A stretch of DNA of 12,818 nucleotides from CAZSNH01 sp052388455 (lineage in GTDB: Bacteria > Pseudomonadota > Alphaproteobacteria > Rhizobiales > Hyphomicrobiaceae). The notes under the pieces are model-generated. The model was not told where the DNA came from and ran no database searches. It saw only the letters and a program-made list of their open reading frames with translations. The translations under genes and the position numbers were made by a program. The DNA is taken from assembly GCA_052388455.1 (NCBI GenBank), contig JBQTIA010000093.1:1-12818 (forward strand), in the 5' to 3' direction. Below, piece after piece: positions 8,143 through 12,818 of the stretch (position 1 is its first letter; each line of letters begins with the position of its first letter).

Positions 8143-8282
8143 CCCAAGCCGATCTGGCGCTGGCCAGTGGCCTCACGCAGGGTTTCCTGAGCGAGATCGA
8201 GACCGGCACCACGGCCGGCTCGGCCGAGACTCTCTCCACCCTCGCCCGCCATCTCGACGTGCCAGAGGGATGGTTGGGTTAG
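8139..8282 (+). CDS. Residual HTH (XRE) frame
   Basis: A 47-residue frame, MTQADLALASGLTQGFLSEIE followed by TGTTAGSAETLSTLARHLDVPEGWLG. It holds most of an XRE/Cro-type helix-turn-helix (recognition part TQGFLSEIETG) but lacks the first helix normally supplied by the upstream half. It could be translated by reinitiation at the ATGA overlap. It ends 5 bp from the convergent aguB stop. Confidence 0.35.
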   Translation: MTQADLALASGLTQGFLSEIETGTTAGSAETLSTLARHLDVPEGWLG

Positions 8283-8287
8283 TCAGC

Positions 8288-9148
8288 CTACAAGATGCTC
8301 TTGGCGTAGAGGTCCGTCCGCCGGTCGCGGAAGAAGCCCCAGTCGGCGCGGTAGCTTTCGATCAGGGTGAGATCGAAGGTGTGCACGAGCACACCCTCGT
8401 CGGTCGCGCCGAACTTCTGGACCAACTCGCCGCCGTGATCGGCGACGAACGAGTGGCCATAGAATTTCTGTTTGGCGCCGTCGTTGTCTTCGAGGCCGAT
8501 GCGGTTCGCGGCGACGACGGGCACGGCGTTGGAGACCGCGTGGCCCTGCATGGCCCGCTGCCATTGCAGGTGCGTGTCGAGGCCCGTGTCGTAAGGCTCC
8601 GAGCCGATGGCGGTCGGATAGAACAGCACCTCGGCGCCGGCCAGCACCATGGCGCGCGCGCACTCGGGATACCACTGGTCCCAGCAGATGCCGGTGCCGA
8701 TGGTGCCGTAGCGCGTCGTCCACGCCTTGAAGCCGGTGTCGCCTGGCCGGAAGTAATACTTCTCCTGATAGCCGGGGCCATCCGGGATGTGGCTCTTGCG
8801 ATAGACACCGAGGATTTCGCCGTCGGCGTCGGCGAGCGCGAGGCTGTTGTAATAGCGCGGGCCGTCCTTCTCGAAGAACGAGATGGGAATGACGATCTTC
8901 AGGCTCCTGGCCAGCTTCTGGAGTGCGAGCACGCACGGGTGCTGGTCCGCCGGGTAGGCGGTCTCGAACCATTTCGGATCCTGGCGGGTGCAGAAATAGA
9001 TGCCCTGGAACAGCTCCGAGGGCAGCACGACTTGCGCGCCCTGTTTCGACGCCTCGCGAACGAGCTTCTCGGTCTTCGCGATGTTGGTCTTCATGTCGGG
9101 GCCGTAGGCGGTCTGCAGCGCGGCGACGGTGATCGTGCGGTTGGCCAT
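8288..9148 (-). CDS. aguB: N-carbamoylputrescine amidase AguB
   Basis: AguB hydrolyses N-carbamoylputrescine to putrescine, CO2 and ammonia, the second step of the agmatine route to putrescine; it is a cytoplasmic nitrilase-superfamily enzyme. The product is 286 residues from ATG 9148 (MANRTITVAALQTAYG). The nitrilase triad is visible: Glu45 in LPSELF, Lys118 in YRKSHIPDGPGY, and Cys155 in GICWDQWYPE. GPRYYNSLALADADG and FYPTAIGSEP are typical of the AguB branch rather than of beta-ureidopropionases. The start overlaps the aguA stop by one base (TGATG), so the two genes are co-translated. The frame is open upstream to 9220, but that part is inside aguA in another frame. No terminator separates it from the convergent HTH frame. 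Confidence 0.95.
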   Translation of the reverse strand: MANRTITVAALQTAYGPDMKTNIAKTEKLVREASKQGAQVVLPSELFQGIYFCTRQDPKWFETAYPADQHPCVLALQKLARSLKIVIPISFFEKDGPRYYNSLALADADGEILGVYRKSHIPDGPGYQEKYYFRPGDTGFKAWTTRYGTIGTGICWDQWYPECARAMVLAGAEVLFYPTAIGSEPYDTGLDTHLQWQRAMQGHAVSNAVPVVAANRIGLEDNDGAKQKFYGHSFVADHGGELVQKFGATDEGVLVHTFDLTLIESYRADWGFFRDRRTDLYAKSIL

Positions 9149-10173
9149 CAGGCGTCTCCCACGCAATCTGGTTCCTGCTGCGTGATGCAGTGGAACGAGC
9201 CACCCCCAGCCTCGCCGCAACCGATCAGGCCGCGAGAGGGTACACCGACGACGCGACGGCCGGGGAACAGGTCGGCCAGCGCCTCGAGCGCCGCGTCCTG
9301 GCTCGGCGTGCCGTACACGGGCACCACGACGACGCCGTTGGCGATGATGAAATTCATATGCGAGGCCGGAGAGACCTCGCCGAGGGCGTTCTCGTAGCGG
9401 CCGACGCCGGGGATGCGCGCCACTTCCAGCCGGCGGCCCTCCGAATCGGTGGCGGCGGCGAGCGTCTCGGCGATGGCGGCCAGTGTCGCCGCGTTGGGGT
9501 CACCCTCGCCCGCAGGAGCCTGACAGACGACGAGGCCCGGCGCGACGAAACGGGCGATGTTGTCGATGTGCCCGTCGGTGTGATCGTTTTTCAAGCCTTC
9601 GTCGATCCACACGACCTTGCGGGCGGCGAGCGCCTCGGCAAGCGCGGCCTCGGCCTCCTGTCGCGTCCAGCCGTTGCGGTTCGGATTGAGCAGCGTCTGC
9701 CGGGTGGTGAGCACCGTGCCCCGCCCGTCGTGGTCGACCGCCCCGCCTTCGAGCACGAAGCCGAAGCGGCGCACGGGCGTGCCGGCGAGCCGAGCCACTT
9801 CGTCGCCGACGGTCGCGTCGTCGGGCAGATCATACTTTCCGCCCCAGCTGTTGGTCGCAAAGCGCAGCGCGACCGGGCCTTCCGCCAAGCGGGCGAAGAT
9901 CGGCCCGGTATCCCGGAGCCAGATGTCGCCGTAGCGGGCCGGGATCACCTCCGCCGCCGAGCCGAGAGCGGCGCGCGCGCTCTCCTCCGCCTCACGGCCG
10001 TTGGCGAGCACACGCACCCGGTTGAACTCGGCGAGCTCGCGGACCAGCGCCGCCACGTCACGGCGGGGCGAGTCCAGATCGCCATTCCATTCCTCGGCGG
10101 AGGCCGGCCAAGCGGTCCACACCGCCCGCTGTGGCGCCCATTCTGCGGGGACTGTGATCGAAGCGATGTTCAA
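9148..10173 (-). CDS. aguA: Agmatine deiminase AguA
   Basis: AguA converts agmatine to N-carbamoylputrescine and ammonia, feeding AguB. It belongs to the guanidino-group-modifying (PPADH) family. Motifs in order, counted from TTG 10173: EWAPQRAVWTAWPASAEEWN near residue 11, YGDIWLRDTGPIF (about 81-93), VLEGGAVDHDGRGTVLTT, LLNPNRN, NDHTDGHIDNIARF, and GGGSFHCITQQEP with the nucleophile Cys329. At 341 residues it is near the family length. No ATG lies near the expected N-terminus; TTG 10173 (then NIASITVPAEW) fits homology best, and another TTG at 10257 would add 28 residues. The ribosome site is weak. The duplicated motif at 10202-10239 probably supplies the promoter. Confidence 0.94.
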   Translation of the reverse strand: MNIASITVPAEWAPQRAVWTAWPASAEEWNGDLDSPRRDVAALVRELAEFNRVRVLANGREAEESARAALGSAAEVIPARYGDIWLRDTGPIFARLAEGPVALRFATNSWGGKYDLPDDATVGDEVARLAGTPVRRFGFVLEGGAVDHDGRGTVLTTRQTLLNPNRNGWTRQEAEAALAEALAARKVVWIDEGLKNDHTDGHIDNIARFVAPGLVVCQAPAGEGDPNAATLAAIAETLAAATDSEGRRLEVARIPGVGRYENALGEVSPASHMNFIIANGVVVVPVYGTPSQDAALEALADLFPGRRVVGVPSRGLIGCGEAGGGSFHCITQQEPDCVGDA

Positions 10174-10201
10174 GGACGTGTCCGTTGCTGTTCTGGCCCA
10201 C

Positions 10202-10239
10202 GCGATGCGGACCGGATCGACGCGGCTCAATAGCACAGC
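10202..10239 (-). promoter_or_regulatory. Duplicated upstream motif, copy 1 (aguA)
   Basis: Reading the minus strand, GCTGTGCTATTGAGCCG and CGCATCGC form a shared sequence interrupted here by 12 extra bases. CTATTG could be a -10 element, with TTGTGG (10252-10257) as -35 at an 18-bp spacing; the TTG-containing repeat lies 29-66 bp before the chosen aguA start. The same 9 + 17 bases recur upstream of the RidA gene. Function is inferred from position and recurrence only. Confidence 0.4.
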
Positions 10240-10330
10240 GTTCGCCGGAGACCACAAGCGGGGCGGCCAATTGTGACCGCCGATCGACCGCTATCGACCG
10301 GGCGCAGGCGTACGAGCCGGCCAAAAACGA

Positions 10331-10372
10331 CTGCAGCCAGAGCGTGGGCACCGCTCCGGCTGCAGATTTTTT
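10331..10372. terminator. Strong bidirectional hairpin terminator
   Basis: CTGCAGCC-a-GAGCG (10331-10344) pairs with CGCTC-c-GGCTGCAG (10352-10365) around a 7-base loop, a 13-bp stem with one mismatch. Six T residues follow on the plus strand (10367-10372), and a run of A residues at 10323-10327 gives a T run on the minus strand. It most likely ends transcription of the small secreted-protein gene and insulates aguA-aguB from it. Confidence 0.8.
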
Positions 10373-10380
10373 CTGATTCG

Positions 10381-10416
10381 GTTCGAGAGATTGAGAGAGT
10401 TCGAGAGATTGAGAGA
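10381..10416. repeat. 18-bp tandem duplication
   Basis: Two exact adjacent copies of GTTCGAGAGATTGAGAGA, with GAGAG continuing the purine-rich pattern. It lies between the terminator and the stop of the secreted-protein gene. It looks like a small slippage-type tandem repeat. There are only two units and no spacers. Confidence 0.85.
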
Positions 10417-10498
10417 GAGGCTTTGATCGTAGGAGAGATGTCAGTTCGAAGACGCGGGCTTTACCTTGTGCGACCGGGACGAGATCACGACGGACGCG

Positions 10499-10840
10499 TC
10501 ACTTGCAGGGCCGAGCATTCAGAGAGCAGCTGTAGCCACTCGAATCCCTGGAGCAACTCATCTGCTTTCCGGCTGCCCGACCCCAACGCGCCCAGTCGCT
10601 GCCGTACTCGAGGTCGGTAAAGCTCGACCAGGAGTTGACAGCCGCGCGCTGTGCGGCCGGCTTGGACGCGCCGTTCCCGCTGCCGTAGTGCCAATGGTCC
10701 GTCATGCACAACCTCCCGCCTTCCCGGCGTGTGTCATGCATATATGCGAAGCCGGTGTCGTCAGCCGATACCGGGCCGACGACGAAGGACGTGACGCACA
10801 TTGCGACCAACGAAACCAAGCAACCGAGCCGGAAAGTCAT
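10499..10840 (-). CDS. Small secreted Cys-containing protein
   Basis: A 113-residue protein of unknown function. ATG 10840 (MTFRLGCLVSLVAMC) is preferred over the longer frame to 10885 because a GTGAGG ribosome site precedes it and the signal peptide starts there; cleavage is likely after GPVSA before DDTGF. The mature part is about 85 residues with four cysteines (one in RLCMTDHWHYG, three in the last 20 residues: MSCSRD, YSCSL, ARPCK), which suggests two disulfides. AAQRAAVNSWSSFTDLEYG and WARWGRAAGK form the middle. I recall similar small exported proteins in Hyphomicrobiales, without a known role. It is followed by the terminator at 10331-10372. Confidence 0.68.
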   Translation of the reverse strand: MTFRLGCLVSLVAMCVTSFVVGPVSADDTGFAYMHDTRREGGRLCMTDHWHYGSGNGASKPAAQRAAVNSWSSFTDLEYGSDWARWGRAAGKQMSCSRDSSGYSCSLNARPCK

Positions 10841-11031
10841 AGTCAGCCTCACGAGAGCAGACGTCGACGCCACGCTGATCGACACTGATTGCCAGATTCA
10901 GGGGCAATGCTCGATAGGGTGACGTTGGAACTCTTCTGAATTTCGCGCCGCGCGGCAAAAGCGACACAGCCGGACCCTCTTCCCACCGCAACTTCAACAG
11001 GTTGCAGCCGCAGCCCGGCAATCCGTCGCCC

Positions 11032-11379
11032 TTACTTCACCGCCACCACGGCGATTTCGACCAGCATCCGGGGATCGATGAGCTTGGCTTCGACGGTGGC
11101 GCGCGCCGGCGGGTTCTTGCCGCCGGTCCATACCGTCCAGACCTCGTTGACCGCCTCGCGATGGCGAACGTCGTTCAGCCACAGATTGGTCATCACGACC
11201 TTGGACTTGTCGGTACCGGCCACGGCCAGCAGCCGATCGATTTCGGCGAGCACCTCAGTGGCCTGCCCCTTGGCGTCCCGCGAGAGATCGGTCGGGACGA
11301 TACCGGCGGTGAAGACGAAGCCGTTCGCCTCGACGACCTTCGAATAGACGGCATTGGATTCATGGCGGGTGATGGTCAT
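11032..11379 (-). CDS. RidA-family (YjgF/UK114) protein
   Basis: A 115-residue RidA-superfamily protein. Members hydrolyse reactive enamine/imine intermediates released by PLP enzymes, or act in specific catabolic steps, as cytoplasmic trimers. GFVFTAGIVPTDL (about 20-32), ATEVLAEIDRLLAVAGTDKSK (about 40-60), and the C-terminal PARATVEAKL with Arg93 and VEI with Glu108 are seen; Arg93 aligns with the substrate-binding Arg of active RidA proteins. The N-terminus (HESNAVYSKVV) and sequence differ from housekeeping RidA, so it probably belongs to another Rid subgroup, and I give no gene symbol. A GGAG lies about 12 bp before the ATG. The upstream region carries copy 2 of the motif also found before aguA. 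Confidence 0.88.
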   Translation of the reverse strand: MTITRHESNAVYSKVVEANGFVFTAGIVPTDLSRDAKGQATEVLAEIDRLLAVAGTDKSKVVMTNLWLNDVRHREAVNEVWTVWTGGKNPPARATVEAKLIDPRMLVEIAVVAVK

Positions 11380-11408
11380 GGACGCGCGGCTCCGGAACTC
11401 AGTTGGTT

Positions 11409-11434
11409 GCGATGCGGCGGCTCAATAGCACAGC
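11409..11434 (-). promoter_or_regulatory. Duplicated upstream motif, copy 2 (RidA gene)
   Basis: On the minus strand this 26-base block is GCTGTGCTATTGAGCCG joined directly to CCGCATCGC, without the 12-base insert of the aguA copy. CTATTG as -10 has CTGCCA (11446-11451) at a 17-bp spacing as a possible -35. It ends about 30 bp before the RidA start. This is the same relation to a minus-strand gene as copy 1. Confidence 0.4.
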
Positions 11435-11447
11435 CCGCACGGCGGTG

Positions 11448-11484
11448 GCAGTCCGACGACTTTCTGCCGCTGGTGTCGGACTGC
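11448..11484. promoter_or_regulatory. 10-bp inverted repeat upstream of RidA gene
   Basis: GCAGTCCGAC (11448-11457) and GTCGGACTGC (11475-11484) are perfect inverted copies separated by 17 bases. The arrangement sits directly upstream of, and overlaps, the candidate -35 of the RidA promoter. That would suit a dimeric activator or repressor site, or a hairpin. No T run follows on either strand. Confidence 0.4.
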
Positions 11485-11576
11485 GCGCCGCTCGCCAACG
11501 CTCGCGCCAATCACTTCGACTTTGTCTGTCTACGCGAGCTTGCTTGAGACAAGTCCAAGTCCGGCACCCGACGGCA

Positions 11577-12122
11577 TTATGCGGCAAAGCAGTCGTTGAC
11601 CGGCAGCTTGGCGTTGATCGCCATGAATGCGATCACACCACGCGACACGACAGCCGTCGCGATGCTGCCATTGGCGTCACGCGCGTGATGCACGATCGTG
11701 CGCGCGATTGGATCGACAATCAAATAATCTCGAACACTCGCGAGTTTGAAATACCCTTCGAGTTTTTTCGTCGTATCTACGGTTTTCGTGCCGGGACTCA
11801 GAATTTCGACGACGACCACGGGGGCCGGAATTGCAACCGTCTCCGGCGGCAATCGTTCGCCGCCGTATATCAGGGCGTCGGGCTCATACACCGTCGCGTC
11901 ATCGACGCGCACCACCACACCGTCGCCCAGTGCCCAGTGTCCTGTGCCTCGAACGGCATCCTTCAAGGCTCTCAAGACTTCGAACTTTGCCTCGACGTGC
12001 GCTATGCGCTGTGCGTTCATTGCAACAACCAACCCATCGACCAGTTCGGTGCGACCGCTGGTCTGCTGTCCGGCCCAGGCGAGATAATCATCCGCCGTCA
12101 TGCGTTTGAGAGCGACATTCAT
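11577..12122 (-). CDS. Uma2-family putative nuclease
   Basis: A 181-residue protein of the Uma2 (DUF820) family, which has a PD-(D/E)XK restriction-nuclease-like fold and is often multicopy and mobile; the biological target is unknown. Features: MTADDYLAWAGQ, Glu26 in RTELVDG, the PD-type motif EPDALIYG (Asp82), VVVVEILSPGT (Glu106), and YLIVDPIARTIVHH. These cover the usual catalytic positions, so the protein looks intact. ATG 12122 precedes the conserved N-terminus; a GTG at 12164 overlapping the pyrG-remnant stop would add 14 unconserved residues. Neither has a clear ribosome site. Codon choice is visibly less GC-biased than in hppA or aguA, consistent with transfer. It lies directly after the pyrG remnant and hicBA. 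Confidence 0.85.
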   Translation of the reverse strand: MNVALKRMTADDYLAWAGQQTSGRTELVDGLVVAMNAQRIAHVEAKFEVLRALKDAVRGTGHWALGDGVVVRVDDATVYEPDALIYGGERLPPETVAIPAPVVVVEILSPGTKTVDTTKKLEGYFKLASVRDYLIVDPIARTIVHHARDANGSIATAVVSRGVIAFMAINAKLPVNDCFAA

Positions 12123-12160
12123 GATGAGAAATCTAGCATGGTGCGACTTGATTGCAAAAC

Positions 12161-12317
12161 TCACACCAGCCGCGACCGCTCCACCGCCGCGCCGACGAAT
12201 CCGCGGAACAGGGGATGCGGCTCGAAGGGGCGCGACTTCAGCTCAGGGTGGAACTGCACGCCGATGAACCACGGGTGGTCGGGGTATTCGATCGTCTCGG
12301 GCAGCAGCCCATCCGAA
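12161..12317 (-). pseudogene. pyrG: Orphan 3' end of CTP synthase gene
   Basis: The minus strand reads SDGLLPETIEYPDHPWF then IGVQFHPELKSRPFEPHPLF and RGFVGAAVERSRLV, ending at TGA 12161-12163. This is the C-terminal part of CTP synthase (PyrG, UTP + Gln to CTP). About 50 codons remain of roughly 540. The glutaminase His and Glu (QFHPE) are present, but the nucleophile Cys and the whole synthetase domain are absent, so it cannot be active. Homology stops within 14 bp of the hicA stop at 12331. The fragment itself is uncorrupted, which suggests a recent breakpoint or a duplicated 3' end. The next gene is Uma2, not the kdsA/eno-type neighbours usual after pyrG. Confidence 0.88.
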
Positions 12318-12330
12318 TTAGAACCACGGC

Positions 12331-12558
12331 CTAAGCCATGAGTGCCGCGAACTCGTCCCGCGTCAGGTTACAGTCGCGCAAGATTTTGGACATCAATCCA
12401 GGGCCTATGATTTCGGTCCCGAGAACCGGCACCGTTGTCGTGCGGCCATCTGCATGCCGGAGAATATGGTGGCTTCCACGGACCCGAACGATCTCGAAAC
12501 CAGCTCGTTCGAGCGCACGGATCACTTGAGCGCCACTCACTCGTGGCAGGCGGGTCAT
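12331..12558 (-). CDS. hicA: HicA-type mRNA interferase toxin
   Basis: HicA toxins cleave mRNA in a translation-independent way and are blocked by HicB. The 75-residue product has the compact double-stranded-RNA-binding-like HicA fold: VSGAQVIRALERAGFEIVRV, then RGSHHILRH with the catalytic His (His31 by alignment of GSHH), then TTVPVLGTEIIGPGLMSKILRDCNL. All core positions are present, so it looks functional. Its ATG overlaps the hicB stop by 4 bp (ATGA). The stop TAG is 14 bp from the pyrG remnant. Here the antitoxin gene precedes the toxin gene, the reverse of the E. coli order but common in this family. Confidence 0.9.
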   Translation of the reverse strand: MTRLPRVSGAQVIRALERAGFEIVRVRGSHHILRHADGRTTTVPVLGTEIIGPGLMSKILRDCNLTRDEFAALMA

Positions 12559-12770
12559 GCCGCGATGATCACACGCTCGACACCGATGAATTCAAGCGGT
12601 TCGGCTTCCTCGCCTCGATCTTCGAGATGAAGTGCGATTGCCTCTCGAACGCGATCTCTCAATTCTTCAATCGATGGAGCTTGGGTATGGCAACCGGGCA
12701 AAGTAGGTACGGACGCCACATAGTAGCCATCGCTGTCGCGTTCGACGACAACATTGAAAACTTTGGGCAT
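12555..12770 (-). CDS. hicB: HicB-type antitoxin
   Basis: A 71-residue HicB antitoxin: MPKVFNVVVERDSDGYYVAS then VPTLPGCHTQAPSIEEL and REAIALHLEDRGE. This is the degraded RNase-H-like HicB fold that binds and neutralises HicA. It is of the short kind and ends in VERVIIAA with no added DNA-binding domain. ATG 12770 has an AGGATCAGGA ribosome site about 10 bp upstream. The frame is open to an ATG at the window edge (12818), but those 16 codons (MEIVSANSDRGSG...) are not conserved. The promoter must lie at or beyond the right edge of the window. It is the first gene of the hicB-hicA pair. Confidence 0.88.
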   Translation of the reverse strand: MPKVFNVVVERDSDGYYVASVPTLPGCHTQAPSIEELRDRVREAIALHLEDRGEEAEPLEFIGVERVIIAA

Positions 12771-12818
12771 GGACTGGAATCCTGATCCTCGATCCGAGTT
12801 GGCGCTGACAATCTCCAT

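Larger units (their letters stand above)
7906..8282 (+). pseudogene. Broken Phd/HTH antitoxin-like gene
   Basis: This looks like one ancestral gene of about 125 codons encoding an antitoxin-like protein with a Phd-like N-terminal part and an XRE helix-turn-helix C-terminal part. ATG 7906, with GGAG 8 bp upstream, reads MGKP, then TAG (7918), then IIATSGADELVVLSRRDYDALLA in the same frame; the TAG likely replaces CAG or AAG. The first part continues to TGA at 8140 as LSGDSVLKAVRRAAGEE. The HTH (TQADLALASGLTQGFLSEIE) is read in another frame, where the codons just before ATG 8139 give RWRG. RWRGMTQADLA is the usual junction in this family, so an indel at about 8122-8127 shifted the frame. Rescue is possible through TTG 7948 and the overlapping ATGA at 8139. 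No partner toxin gene is adjacent. Confidence 0.72.

Noticed and set aside
10381..10416. Tandem repeat as a CRISPR remnant
   Set aside because: There are two directly adjacent units with no spacer and no cas genes nearby.
10273..10888. Plus-strand frames 10273-10620 and 10466-10888
   Set aside because: They start in the terminator region and run antisense to the secreted-protein gene; the VREIER repeat is only the tandem DNA duplication read in frame.
11399..11587. 62-residue minus-strand frame between the RidA and Uma2 genes
   Set aside because: It has no ribosome site or family features, and it contains the inverted repeat and duplicated motif, so it is better read as regulatory DNA.
11403..12341. 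312-residue plus-strand frame across the Uma2 region
   Set aside because: It is antisense to Uma2 and the pyrG remnant, both of which have clear family motifs on the minus strand.

Overview
The window is high-GC chromosomal DNA of an alphaproteobacterium, most likely of the order Hyphomicrobiales (Rhizobiales). The evidence is gene order and protein families: bamE divergent from a block holding a cytochrome bc1 (CBP3-type) chaperone gene, a DUF177/YceD gene and plsX, plus a K+-independent H+-translocating pyrophosphatase, an aguA-aguB agmatine pathway pair, and Uma2 and HicBA accessory genes. No rRNA, tRNA, CRISPR array or insertion sequence was found.

Layout. (1) 1-147: a G-run then C-run that looks like a sequencing or assembly artefact; it truncates plsX. 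(2) 146-2456, minus strand: CBP3-like chaperone, DUF177 (4-bp overlap) and plsX, a core block linking envelope lipid synthesis and respiration. (3) 2596-3493: bamE (plus) converging on a small exported protein (minus). (4) 3736-5970: a bidirectional terminator and hppA (minus). (5) 6227-7757: a Tyr-rich exported protein (minus) and a DUF937 protein (plus), divergent. (6) 7788-8282: a two-module palindromic element, then a Phd/HTH antitoxin-like gene broken by an in-frame stop at codon 5 and a frameshift between its two halves. (7) 8288-10173: aguA-aguB, a 1-bp-overlapping operon converting agmatine to putrescine. (8) 10331-10840: a strong bidirectional hairpin terminator, an 18-bp tandem duplication and a small secreted Cys-containing protein. 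(9) 11032-11379: a RidA-family gene. (10) 11577-12770: an accessory end with a Uma2 nuclease-like gene, an orphan 3' end of pyrG (CTP synthase) and a hicB-hicA toxin-antitoxin pair.

How the parts relate. AguA and AguB form a two-step polyamine pathway. A 26-base sequence upstream of aguA recurs upstream of the RidA gene (9 + 17 identical bases, differing by a 12-bp insertion), so the two may share a promoter or regulator. The pyrG remnant, HicBA, Uma2, the decayed antitoxin and the palindromes mark sites of past rearrangement. I see no large new multi-gene system. The points most worth a second look are the pyrG/hicBA junction, the doubly broken antitoxin, and the duplicated upstream motif.
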